In this document: positions 8,501 to 15,334 of the stretch, piece after piece
Layout of the letters: the number at the start of each line of letters is the position of its first letter
How positions within the stretch are numbered: position 1 is the first letter of the stretch
Assembly: GCF_030209375.1 (NCBI RefSeq)
Contig: NZ_JARVSC010000003.1
Location: 620,001-684,000 of the forward strand
Reading direction: 5' to 3'
DNA length: 64,000 nucleotides
Origin: Plantibacter sp. ME-Dv--P-122b
GTDB lineage: Bacteria > Actinomycetota > Actinomycetes > Actinomycetales > Microbacteriaceae
Notes under the pieces: generated by a model
The model's database searches: none
The model's input: only the letters and a program-made list of their open reading frames with translations
Told to the model about the DNA's origin: nothing
Program-made: the position numbers and the translations under genes

Positions 8501-10477
8501 GTCCGCCGGAAGCGTGAGGCTGGCGGAGATCGTGCCGGTGCCCGTCGCGGTGGTGACGACCGGGTCGGTGAGGCCGAGGACGGTGATCGACACGGACTCG
8601 CCGGGCAGGAACCCGGTGCCGGTGATCGTGGTGCTGCCACCCGGAGCGATCGTCGCCGGGTCGGCGGAGATCGCGGTCACGAACGGCGCGACGATGAGGT
8701 CGGCGGTGGCCGGGGTGTCGGAGGTCGCACCGGTGGCGGTGAACGTCAGGGTCGCCGGGGTGAAGCCGGCGGGGACGGTGACGCTCTGGCTGATCGCACC
8801 GGAAGCGTCCGACGTCGTGATGACCGGGTCGAGACCGGGCGCGGTGATGGTGACCTGCTCGTTCGCCGCGAAGCCGGTGCCGTCGATCACGGTGGACTGG
8901 CCCGGGTTGACGGTCGCGGGCGTGGCGGTGATGGCCGTGTCGTACACGACGAGCGTGCCGCGGACGGAGGACGATGCGAGGTTGACCGTCGCGAGCGAGA
9001 TCGCCGGGACGAGGGAGATCTGCACGGCTCGGACGGTCGCCGATCCGTCACCGAGGTCGCCGGTCGCCGGCTGCACGTTCGCGGTGACATCGGCGACGAG
9101 CCGCACGATGTCGAGGATCGGTCCGACGACGTTCGCCGCCAGGCCGCCGGTGATGCCGTTCAGGGCGGTGTTGAGCGTTCCGACACCGGTGTAGGCCGTG
9201 GCGACCGTGTTCTTCACGAGGTTGAGGACGAGGTTGACGACCTGGTCCAGGCTCAGATCGAGGGTCGCAAGGATCGGGTTCAGCACGTTCGGGAGGAGCC
9301 CGGCCGAGGTGAAGGCGGCGGTGCCGTTCTGGACGGCACCGAGGGTCGAGTCGAGCGACAGGGAGATGACCGGGACCTGCGTGACGACGACGTTCGTCGT
9401 GACGTTGCCGGTGACCTGGATACGCGTGCCGTCCACGGCCGCCTGCAGGCCGGCGGACACGGCCGTGACCTGCGCGGTGACGGCGGAGGTGATGGCCGCG
9501 GCGATGGCGGCACCGATCGGGCCCGAGAGCAGCGAGGTGTTCGGCGGCAGGTCGTTCAGGTCCGGCAGGTTCGGGTCGTTCGCGAGCAGGGTCGCGAGGT
9601 CGACGGTCACCGCGCCGGTGAGCAGGTTGACGGAGACACCGGTCGCCGCCGACTGCGATGCCTGGGTGGTGAGGATGTCGTTGACCACGGTCGCGAGGTT
9701 CGGCGGGGTCACCGTCCCCGTCGCGCTCACGCGGAGGACGCCGATGAGGTTCGCGTTCAGCGCGGTGTTGAGCGCCGACGTGAGCCCGTTGAGCGTGGTC
9801 TGCAGCGGCGGGAGGAGGCCGGTGACCTGCGTCCCGACGTTCTGCACGAGGGGGCTCTGGAGGGTGAGTGTCGCGCCAGCGATCTGGTAGTCGGGAACAG
9901 CCGTGGCGCCGCCCGTCTGCGAGATCGTGGAGGCGAGGGCGCCGAGGCTGAGCGAGAGGTCGCTGAGGACGCCGCCGGTCGGGGTGCCGACGCGGCCGAG
10001 CAGTCCGGTGAGGTCGAGTTCGGCGTCGGCCGGTGGGGCGTCCGGTCCGCCGATGGACACGCCGCCCTGGTCGGTGACGGCGCCGGACCCGGCGAGCGCG
10101 TCGCCGTTGTCGGCGGCTGCGCCGTACTGGGCGACCGCACCGAGTTCGATGACGCCGTTCGTGCCGAAGAGCTGGAGGGAGTCACCGAGGTCGACGCCGA
10201 GGGTGTCGAGCACCTCTGCCGAGAGTGGGTTCGCGGCGACCGGGTGCACCCCGCTGGGGTTCTCCGCTCGGGCACCGTTGACGGCGGCGAGCGTGTCGAG
10301 GTTGATCCCGGCAGCCTGCCCGCCGAGGAACCGGCCGAGCCCGTCCGACACGTCGGACGGTGCTGCCACTGCTGCTGTCGTCGTCGATCCCATCGCGATG
10401 ACCGTGCCGACCACGGCCATGGCCGCGACCTTCCAGGCACGGCCTCGGCCGAGGATGCTGCGTTGCTGTTCCCCCAC
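2570..10477 (-). CDS. Giant LPXTG-anchored adhesin, choice-of-anchor G head with 20 Ig-like modules
   Basis: A 2635-residue exported wall protein. The GTG start at 10477 was chosen because AAAGGG precedes it by seven bases. A signal peptide (VAAMAVVGTVIAMGSTTTA) leads into a head of roughly 480 residues (DGLGRFLGGQAAGINLDTLA) typical of choice-of-anchor G proteins. Twenty modules of 85-90 residues follow, each of the form DTAITADPxTLxPGxSTTITGTGF...VTATG, encoded from about 8947 down to 3665. Next come about 224 residues of Asp/Ala/Val repeat, one divergent module, and the sorting signal LPSTG, a hydrophobic stretch and RRARLE. It probably projects from peptidoglycan as an adhesin or biofilm fibre. 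The ligand is unknown. It is transcribed divergently from the LuxR-type regulator. Confidence 0.9.
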   Translation of the reverse strand: MGEQQRSILGRGRAWKVAAMAVVGTVIAMGSTTTAAVAAPSDVSDGLGRFLGGQAAGINLDTLAAVNGARAENPSGVHPVAANPLSAEVLDTLGVDLGDSLQLFGTNGVIELGAVAQYGAAADNGDALAGSGAVTDQGGVSIGGPDAPPADAELDLTGLLGRVGTPTGGVLSDLSLSLGALASTISQTGGATAVPDYQIAGATLTLQSPLVQNVGTQVTGLLPPLQTTLNGLTSALNTALNANLIGVLRVSATGTVTPPNLATVVNDILTTQASQSAATGVSVNLLTGAVTVDLATLLANDPNLPDLNDLPPNTSLLSGPIGAAIAAAITSAVTAQVTAVSAGLQAAVDGTRIQVTGNVTTNVVVTQVPVISLSLDSTLGAVQNGTAAFTSAGLLPNVLNPILATLDLSLDQVVNLVLNLVKNTVATAYTGVGTLNTALNGITGGLAANVVGPILDIVRLVADVTANVQPATGDLGDGSATVRAVQISLVPAISLATVNLASSSVRGTLVVYDTAITATPATVNPGQSTVIDGTGFAANEQVTITAPGLDPVITTSDASGAISQSVTVPAGFTPATLTFTATGATSDTPATADLIVAPFVTAISADPATIAPGGSTTITGTGFLPGESVSITVLGLTDPVVTTATGTGTISASLTLPADVPLGPVTVTATGVSSASPATTTVTVEATQYVTAISADPASVVAGGTTTITGTGFASGETVAVSIPGVDPVTTTATGTGTISVDLDIPAGYVAGPVVVTALGETSDTPATTNLAVVYETSIVAVPATVAGGTTTIINGAGFAPGEDVVVTFPGLEPITVTATALGAIGTPIAVPQNFAVGDVTVTALGAVSATEATTVVTVTATVYDTAITLDPTSLIPGNTTTVTGSGFLPGETVTVGYPGGTPVPAVADEDGGFTVDLTVPAGTPAATVVVTATGETSATPATADLEVLPYDTAITADPASLLPGNSTTITGTGFAANESVSVSVPDGTPVVVTADGDGGFTAALPIPSGTPAGQLTVTATGAVSATPAETDLTVEAYDTDIALDPATIAPGGSTVVTGSGFVPLESVSITIPGLATPVTTTANGDGEITVSVTLPADFPLGDVPVTATGAVSATPATATLAVEATTYVTAITVDPTTVVAGESTLVTGTGFEPDETVTVSIPGAPAVTTQASATGTISVSLPVPADYAEGTVVVTALGEVSETPATTNLAVDVVYTPTITADPATVPGGTSTEISGAGFAPSESVTVTFPGLDQITVTSNAAGEITTTVDVPQNFAVGPVTVTALGVVSATEATTTVTVEATVYDTAITADPDTLLPGGSTTVTGTGFLPGESVSVSIPGGTPVVVEAGPDGDITAILPILPGTPAGPVVVTAVGAVSATPATATITVEAFDTTLTATPSTLNPGDSTILSGGGYVANESVTISAPGFDDIVTTANGLGEISQVVTFPADFVPVTVTFTATGALSLTPAQTSVLVEAVVYDTAITVDPTTVNPGGTTTVTGTGFAPNETVTITIPGGDPVTVTTNGDGDFTQPVTIPAGTPAGPITITATGDTSNTPADADVTVVPYDTAITADPDTLLPGTSTTITGTGFAPNESVSVSIPGGTPVVVTADGDGGFTAALPIPSGTPAGPLVVTATGAVSAADATATVTVEAYETAITVDPATVAPGGSTTVAGDGFAPNEAVSVTVPGIATPIPTTSNGNGEISVSVDLPADFPLGPVTVTATGAVSATPATATLTVEATTYVTAITADPTTVVAGASTLVTGTGFAPNESVTVSIPGADPVTTTATATGTISVSLPVPADYAEGVVVVTALGATSDTPATTNLTVDLVYTPTITADPATVPGGTSTEVSGSGFAPSESVTVTFPGLAPVTVTSNADGEITTTFAVPQGFATGPVTVTALGVVSATEATTTVTVEATVYDTAITLTPDTVNPGQTTTVTGTGFQPNESVSVSIPGGDPVVVTADGDGGFTATLPVPPGTPAGPVTVTAVGETSATPAEAELTVEAYETAITADPSTVTAGGATLVTGTGFAANESVTVTVPGGTAVPATTDGAGEFSVGITIPAAATVGPLVVTAEGAVSQTPATTTVTVTVVVFSPVITASPDALIAGNTTVITGTGFAANETVTVSIPGAPVVTQVTNAGGGFTVTLPVPDGYALGDVTVTALGAASNEPATTIIEVLAYDTAITVDPSSVLPGETVTVDGTGFAGGETVTVSIPGAPSVTVVTNPDGSFTVDLPIPDDYTPGPVTVTAEGDVSETPAAAEVAIEEGAVDVDTDAAAVDVDAATDADADVDTDVDVDAAADVDADVDAAADTDAAADVDAAADTDAAADVDAAADVDAAADVDADTDAATDVDAAADTDAAADTDAATDADVFVDSDAAADVDAVDTDTAADVDAAADTDAASDGVDVDLNADVDADTETDADTAADADTDAAADVDAAADTDAAADVDAASDGADVDLNADVDTDTATDADTATDADTAADADGDTDAGDDRLATVKYSTIVRDTGVIQEVYATGFEPGETVSATVFSTPFALTPVVADASGNATLTFPVDSSIELGAHRVELSGSVTGDLPLDREATAFTVTAVAAAAPGSRPGLPSTGFDGLWLGGLGATMLLLGGAFVATRRARLE
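2988..3660. repeat. Asp/Ala/Val-coding tandem repeat within the adhesin gene
   Basis: About 670 bp of imperfect 6- to 18-bp repeats (GTCGACATCCGC-like on the plus strand) encode alternating VDAAAD and TDADVD blocks. The segment lies between the last Ig-like module array and the membrane-proximal module. It is strongly acidic and is expected to be extended or calcium-responsive, comparable in position to the SD-repeat wall spacer of staphylococcal Clf proteins; that comparison is inference. Confidence 0.85.
3665..8947. repeat. Array of 20 Ig-like coding modules with higher-order duplication
   Basis: Twenty tandem units of roughly 260-270 bp. Counting from the N-terminus, modules 5 to 10 resemble modules 12 to 17 in order (5/12, 6/13, 7/14, 8/15, 9/16, 10/17), so a block of seven modules was probably duplicated. 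Modules 2-4, 7-9 and 14-16 also form a recurring triplet (VTAI, VTAI and TPTI/TSIV openings). Module 1 resembles module 11. Confidence 0.85.
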
Positions 10478-10855
10478 GGTGGAACCCTTTCGTCGGTGCA
10501 CGGGCGGGCCCGCGTCTGGCGTCGATCCCGGCCAATCTAGGGGCGCAGGTCCGTGTCCCCCAGAGGTGGGACAGCAACCCGGGTAGTGGCGTGGCCGAAA
10601 CCGGTATTCCGCTCGCCCGGGGCGGGGAGTGGGAGGTTTCCCCCGGTGACTACGAGGTATCCCCCACGCGGGGTACGTAGTTTCTACTGAGAACACTCAG
10701 CTAGGGCTCCTGAAGCACCCAGGCAGTCCGGATAATGGGGGACAGATCCAATGGAGGGTCGAGTCGAATGGAGGGTCAGTACCGCTGAGCAGGGGTGAGC
10801 GGTCAGCCGACAGGACGACGGATCTCGCTGGACGACGGAGCTTGAGGGGGCTGCG
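10478..10855. promoter_or_regulatory. Divergent control region between adhesin and LuxR regulator
   Basis: A 378-bp non-coding gap serving both divergent genes. It contains an imperfect palindrome TGTCCCCCAGAGGTGGGACA (10554-10573), a direct repeat AGGTTTCCCCC / AGGTATCCCCC (from 10635 and 10655), and a hairpin-like stretch at 10650-10680 bounded by CTACG and CGTAG with an inner GTATCCCC / GGGGTAC pair. These are candidate binding sites for the adjacent regulator. No sigma-factor hexamers could be assigned with confidence. Confidence 0.45.
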
Positions 10856-10927
10856 ATGGAAGAGCAGGTTGAGACCGCACCGGTGCGGAGGCGGCAGGTC
10901 GGAGCCCACGAGCGAGCCCTACCGTGA
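10856..10927 (+). CDS. Possible 23-residue leader ORF overlapping the LuxR start
   Basis: ATG at 10856 follows GAGGGGGCTGCG, a strong ribosome-binding sequence. The frame runs 23 codons (MEEQVETAPVRRRQVG...) and its TGA overlaps the GTG start of the regulator gene as GTGA. The peptide has no recognisable domain. It may exist mainly to load ribosomes for the GTG start, which has no good Shine-Dalgarno sequence of its own. It could also be fortuitous. Confidence 0.35.
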   Translation: MEEQVETAPVRRRQVGAHERALP

Positions 10928-13797
10928 TCGAGCGCTCGCCGCGATACGCGGGTGGGTCCCGCTCGGCCGGGTCACCGATGCGACGGACGGCCGAGTTCCG
11001 CCAGGCCGCGTCGCGGGCGCCGGGTCCGCAAAGCAGCCGCGAGGCCGCCATCGCCCGGGTCGCCGTGCTCATCGAACACCGGACGAGTACCCTGCTCGTC
11101 GGTCCACACGGCTACGGCAAGACCCACACGGTCGATACGATCGGTGCGCACATGCAGCGCTCGGGTCGTGCCGTCGTCCGACTCTCAGGGACAGCGCCCG
11201 ACGCCTCACACCTGCTGAGCGACTGGCGCACCGCCCCGAGCGGCTCCGTCTTCATCATCGACGACGGTGCCGGCCTCCAGGCGAGCGGGCTGTCCGACCT
11301 CGTCGACCTCGCAAGGTCGCGTGAACACGTCGCCCTCGTCACGCTCGAACAGGAGCGCGTCGGGCTGCCGAGTGCCTCAGACGATTCCGCGCAACGGCTG
11401 CTCTCCGTGTGGCGGGGCGGGGCGCTCACCCGGATCGACCTCCCAGCGCTCGACGGGTTCGAGGCCTCGGCGCTCGCCGACGCCGCGGCGGACGACGCCA
11501 TCCTCGACGACATGGCGAAGGCCGTCATCGTGCGCCTCAGCAACGGCTCACCACGCCTCGTCCACGAGCTCACCAAGGACGCCCTCGAGACGGGCGGCGA
11601 GTTCTACCTCCCGCGCAGCATCCTGTCGCTCGGGGTGGCCGGCGTCTCGCCACGCATCCACGATCTCACCGATCCGCAGCTCTCCCGCCTCGACGACGAG
11701 GGCCGCTACGCCCTCGTCATGCTCGCGAAGCTCGGGCCCGTCCCCTACGCGCGCGCGGCACGGCTGATCGGCGAACACGAGCTCCACACGCTGTTGCGGC
11801 TGGGCCTGGCGCGCAACGACGGGTCAGGACAGGACCGGATCGTCGCGGACGAGCTGCACGCCTGGTCGGCGCTGGCCGAGTGGCGGCACGGCGGTCGGCT
11901 GCGCCCGCACGACCGCGTCCAGCGCACCCTCATCGCGGACCTCCGCTCGGGGAGCCGGCTGACGCCGAACGAGTCATTCATCCTCGGCCGGTACTGGCTG
12001 TCGATCGACGACGACCGCTTCGACCACGGGTTCGAGGCGATCACGATGGCGCGGGTCTACCTGGATGCGGCGCACGTCGCGAACGTCGCAGGACTGCCCT
12101 CGGACGGCCAGTTGCTCGCCGCTCGCGCGTTCACCTGGCGTCCGTCGGTGAGCGCGGCCCTCCAGCAGTCGAGATCACTCGCGATGCTCGGTGATGTGGA
12201 CGGGGCGCAGCGCGTGCTCGAGGTCGGTCCGGAGGCCGATTCCGACGAGGACATCCAGGCCGAGGTGTTGAGTTGGCGAGCGACGCTGGACCGCTGGGGC
12301 GACCGCACGTGCGCGCAGGTCCTGACGGAACGAGCCGAGTACGGCCGTGCGCTCACGCGGCGCATCGAGATGGTCGAGCTGTGGCGCCAGCACACCGAGC
12401 CCGGGCCGACCGAGCACGACGGCAGGTATCAGGACGTCCTCGACGACGAAGCCGCCGCGCAGTCGCCGCGCCTGTACGCGGCCGCCGCGCTCCTCAGCCG
12501 ACGGGGCCTGCACTCGTCGCCGACCGAGCTCCACGAACTGCTGCGTGCCGGTGATGCGGTGTACCGGCGGGTACCGTACAACGCTGCGCGCCCGCTGTCC
12601 CACGCGATGCGTGACGCGAGCGCGATGTACGTCCTCGCGGCCGGCACGGTCCGGCTCCTGACCGGCCTGTCCTGGGCCGGCTTCGCGCGGTACATCGACG
12701 AGTTCGCCGAGCGTGCGGAACGTGGAACCGGTCGGCTGGCGACGACCGATCAGTGCATCGTCGGTCTGCTCGGCGCCCAGCTCGCGTTCTTCGACGGCAG
12801 ACCGGAGCGAGCGCTGGCGGACCTACGGGTCGTCGAACGCATGCTCGACTCGACGATCCCGCCCGACGTCCACACGCAGGCCTCGCTCATCCTCATCGGC
12901 GCGCTCGCGCAGACGGGACAGCTCGACGAGGCGATGGACCGGCGTGCCGGAACGGACACGCGTCTCGTCGCGTCGTCCGCGGTCCTCTCCTACCTCGCCG
13001 ACATCGCTGACTTCAGCCTGCTCTTGGCCGACGGCAACCTGACGGCTGCCAAGGTGCAGTTGCACCACATGGCCGAGTCCGGCTCCAATCCGCTGACCGA
13101 ACGGCTCTACTCCGCGTGCCTGGCCTCCGTGGTCGGCACTGACGCAGCGGAGGCGTTCTCCTGGGTGGCCGACGCGAAGGACCGCGAGATGACGCCGCTG
13201 CAGGGCGCGTTGTTCCTACTCCTCGATGCCGGCGCGTCGGGTGATGCGAGCCGGGTGGAGGAGGCCGCTTGCTCCCTCGAAGCCGTGGGAGCCCGGCATC
13301 GGGCCATCGGAGCCCATCAGCTCGCTGCGCGCCTGCACACGGAACAGGGACGCCCGCATCACGCTCGTCGCTGTGCCGAGCGCATCGCGGGGCTGTCGGA
13401 ACAGCCGACCGGACCGCTCGTGGATCTGACACCGGGGCACACGCTCTCGGGCCCCACCACGGACGGTTTCGGACCGGCGGCGTCGGCACCGCCCGCTGCC
13501 GATGGCGCCCTCGCGGTCGGCGACCCCGCCGACCACGCACCGCTCGCCTACATCCCGTTCGATCAGCACGCGCATCGCGACGAACCGCCCGCCGACCTGT
13601 CCGCGCTCACCCGGCGCGAGTTGGAGGTGGCGCACCTCATCGCACAGGGATTGAGCAATCAGGAGATCGCCACCCGCCTGTTCCTCAGTGTCCGGACGGT
13701 CGAGTCGCACGTGCTGCAGGCGCGGACGAAGCTCGGCGCCGGGCGCCGGCGGGACCTGGGTCGGATCGTCGTGCAGTCCGGCCGACGCGAGGCGTGA
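10924..13797 (+). CDS. AAA-type ATPase LuxR-family transcriptional regulator
   Basis: A protein of up to 957 residues. A P-loop near residues 58-67 reads LLVGPHGYGKT and a Walker B strand reads SVFIIDDGAG near residue 112. The middle is alpha-helical, TPR-like and without strong motifs. The last 65 residues form a LuxR/GerE helix-turn-helix: LTRRELEVAHLIAQGLSNQE and LFLSVRTVESHVLQA. This is the architecture of large LAL/MalT-like ATP-dependent activators. The GTG at 10924 is coupled to a short leader frame; an in-frame ATG at 10978 is an alternative start. It sits between the divergent adhesin and the downstream SipW operon, so control of surface proteins is a reasonable inference. Confidence 0.88.
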   Translation: MIERSPRYAGGSRSAGSPMRRTAEFRQAASRAPGPQSSREAAIARVAVLIEHRTSTLLVGPHGYGKTHTVDTIGAHMQRSGRAVVRLSGTAPDASHLLSDWRTAPSGSVFIIDDGAGLQASGLSDLVDLARSREHVALVTLEQERVGLPSASDDSAQRLLSVWRGGALTRIDLPALDGFEASALADAAADDAILDDMAKAVIVRLSNGSPRLVHELTKDALETGGEFYLPRSILSLGVAGVSPRIHDLTDPQLSRLDDEGRYALVMLAKLGPVPYARAARLIGEHELHTLLRLGLARNDGSGQDRIVADELHAWSALAEWRHGGRLRPHDRVQRTLIADLRSGSRLTPNESFILGRYWLSIDDDRFDHGFEAITMARVYLDAAHVANVAGLPSDGQLLAARAFTWRPSVSAALQQSRSLAMLGDVDGAQRVLEVGPEADSDEDIQAEVLSWRATLDRWGDRTCAQVLTERAEYGRALTRRIEMVELWRQHTEPGPTEHDGRYQDVLDDEAAAQSPRLYAAAALLSRRGLHSSPTELHELLRAGDAVYRRVPYNAARPLSHAMRDASAMYVLAAGTVRLLTGLSWAGFARYIDEFAERAERGTGRLATTDQCIVGLLGAQLAFFDGRPERALADLRVVERMLDSTIPPDVHTQASLILIGALAQTGQLDEAMDRRAGTDTRLVASSAVLSYLADIADFSLLLADGNLTAAKVQLHHMAESGSNPLTERLYSACLASVVGTDAAEAFSWVADAKDREMTPLQGALFLLLDAGASGDASRVEEAACSLEAVGARHRAIGAHQLAARLHTEQGRPHHARRCAERIAGLSEQPTGPLVDLTPGHTLSGPTTDGFGPAASAPPAADGALAVGDPADHAPLAYIPFDQHAHRDEPPADLSALTRRELEVAHLIAQGLSNQEIATRLFLSVRTVESHVLQARTKLGAGRRRDLGRIVVQSGRREA

Positions 13798-14016
13798 CCG
13801 ACCCGGCCCGTGGGCGACCTCCGCTCGCGGGCCGGATCGGGCGATCTCGGTAGTCCACCAGCGCTTTGCCACGGATCCCAGTACCCCACTACTGGTGACA
13901 ACACGCAGCCTGCTACCTATCGTCCTGAGTGTGTCGCGAGACGTGCGGAGACCGTCTCCGCACGCCCGACACCTGAGGTGACGCGAGCCGTCACCGGCGG
14001 ACTCCAGGGGGCTTCC
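13798..14016. promoter_or_regulatory. Upstream region of the SipW-type operon with inverted repeat
   Basis: A 219-bp gap without a gene. An inverted repeat CCAGTA-CCCCAC-TACTGG spans 13878-13895. It shares the CCACTAC core with the minus strand of the adhesin upstream region (10580-10590). This makes it a candidate site for the same regulator; the similarity is short and may be chance. Confidence 0.35.
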
Positions 14017-14661
14017 ATGACCATCGACACCAGCACCGAGGCCCCAGTGGCCACCGCCACCGACGCGCCCGTCCGCGGCCAGCGCAGCAAGCGGGCGAAG
14101 GCGATCCTCGCCGGCGGCCTGGTGCTCGGCGTCGGTGCGGCGATCACCCTCGCGGCCTGGAACGACTCCGAGTTCGCGACGGGGATCTTCGCCGGTGGTG
14201 GGTTCGGCATCGAGGGCAGCACGAACGGCACCACGTTCTCCGAGCACCCAGCCGCAGCCGCAGCCGCACCGCTGACCTTCGCCGTCGAGGCCGACAACCT
14301 GGCTCCCGAGGAGCCCGTCTACGCCGGCTTCGCCGTGCAGCTGACCGCCGCGTCGACGTACGCCGGAACGGTCGACATCACCGCCACGAGCGGCGACGCC
14401 ATCGCCTTGTCGCTCAGCTACTCCGTCGTGGAGACCACCACCTTCGGCTGTGACGCCACGAGCTTCGCGGCCGGTGACCCGCTCGTGACGGACGCCGCCA
14501 CGGCGGAGAGCACGGCCGCGGACATCTTCACGCTGGGTGCCGCGACCACGCCGGTCTTCCTGTGCTTCGAGGTCACCCCGGCAGCGAGCCTCCCCCAGGC
14601 GTCGCCGAGCGGCACCGTGGTCTGGGAGTTCGCAGCCGAGTCCACCACGCCGCTGCCGTAG
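14017..14661 (+). CDS. SipW-dependent-type signal peptide protein, TasA/camelysin-like (first copy)
   Basis: A 214-residue exported protein. ATG at 14017 follows AGGGGGCTTCC. After a basic N-region (RSKRAKA) comes a hydrophobic core ending ITLAAWNDSEFATGIFAGG. The AAW(N/S)D(S/D)EF motif right after the core is typical of substrates of the archaeal/SipW-type signal peptidase, such as TasA and camelysin. The mature part is rich in beta-forming Thr, Val and Ala, with two Cys (FGCDATSF and VFLCFEV) that could form a disulfide. It is the first gene of a run with a second substrate, the peptidase itself and a third exported protein. A structural extracellular fibre role is inferred from TasA only. 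Confidence 0.82.
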   Translation: MTIDTSTEAPVATATDAPVRGQRSKRAKAILAGGLVLGVGAAITLAAWNDSEFATGIFAGGGFGIEGSTNGTTFSEHPAAAAAAPLTFAVEADNLAPEEPVYAGFAVQLTAASTYAGTVDITATSGDAIALSLSYSVVETTTFGCDATSFAAGDPLVTDAATAESTAADIFTLGAATTPVFLCFEVTPAASLPQASPSGTVVWEFAAESTTPLP

Positions 14662-14682
14662 TCCACGGCAGGGCGGACGATC

Positions 14683-15324
14683 ATGGGACGGCACACACCG
14701 GGGGCCGGTCGGCATCACCGCGCCGCGGAGCCAAGCGGCGGCCGATCACGGTTCACGAGGACGCGAGCGCTTCTCGCGAGTGCCCTCGTGCTTGGGGTGG
14801 GGACCTCGCTGACTCTTGCAGCGTGGAGCGACGACGAGTTCGGGTCGGCGTCGTTCGCGGCGAGCACCTTCGCCGTCGAATCGCAGACGGCGCCGGGAAG
14901 TTGGGCGGCGCACGAAGCGGCCAACCCGGTGACGCTGCTGTTCAACGCGACCGCCATGTCGCCTGGACTGTCCCAGTACGCGTACGTCGACATCCGCACC
15001 ACCTCGGCGACGACCATCGGCGGGACGGCTACCCTGTCCGCAGTGTCGGCGGCAACCGGCGGGCTGCTTCCGGCGCTCGAGTACCGCGTCGTGGCGACGG
15101 CGACGGGCACGACGTGCGGAGCGGGTGCATTCGCCTCGCAGACATACACGGGGTCGTTGGCGGCCGGCGCGGGGGTGCCGACGGCGTCCGGCCCCCTGGG
15201 CACGGCGTCGGCGACCCCGGTGCGTTTCTGCTTCGACGTTCGGGTGAAGCCGGGCACGGCCTCCAGCTTCCAGGGCAACACGGCGTCGGCGACCTGGGTG
15301 TTCACCAGCACCTCCAGTTCCTGA
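14683..15324 (+). CDS. SipW-dependent-type signal peptide protein (second copy)
   Basis: A 213-residue paralogue of the preceding gene, separated from it by 21 bp. The signal region reads RTRALLASALVLGVGTSLTL followed by AAWSDDEFGSASF, the same cleavage-site context. The mature domain again carries two conserved-position Cys (TGTTCGAGAF and PVRFCFDV) and ends in a Ser/Thr-rich tail (TWVFTSTSSS). Two adjacent paralogues could be major and minor subunits of one extracellular polymer; that is inference. The start ATG has only a weak ribosome-binding sequence, so reinitiation from the first gene is plausible. Confidence 0.8.
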   Translation: MGRHTPGAGRHHRAAEPSGGRSRFTRTRALLASALVLGVGTSLTLAAWSDDEFGSASFAASTFAVESQTAPGSWAAHEAANPVTLLFNATAMSPGLSQYAYVDIRTTSATTIGGTATLSAVSAATGGLLPALEYRVVATATGTTCGAGAFASQTYTGSLAAGAGVPTASGPLGTASATPVRFCFDVRVKPGTASSFQGNTASATWVFTSTSSS

Positions 15325-15334
15325 TCGGAGCACC

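Noticed and set aside
3665-8947. Regularly spaced repeats considered as a CRISPR array.
   Set aside because: The period is about 265 bp, the units are translated in one frame as Ig-like modules, and there are no short unique spacers or cas genes.
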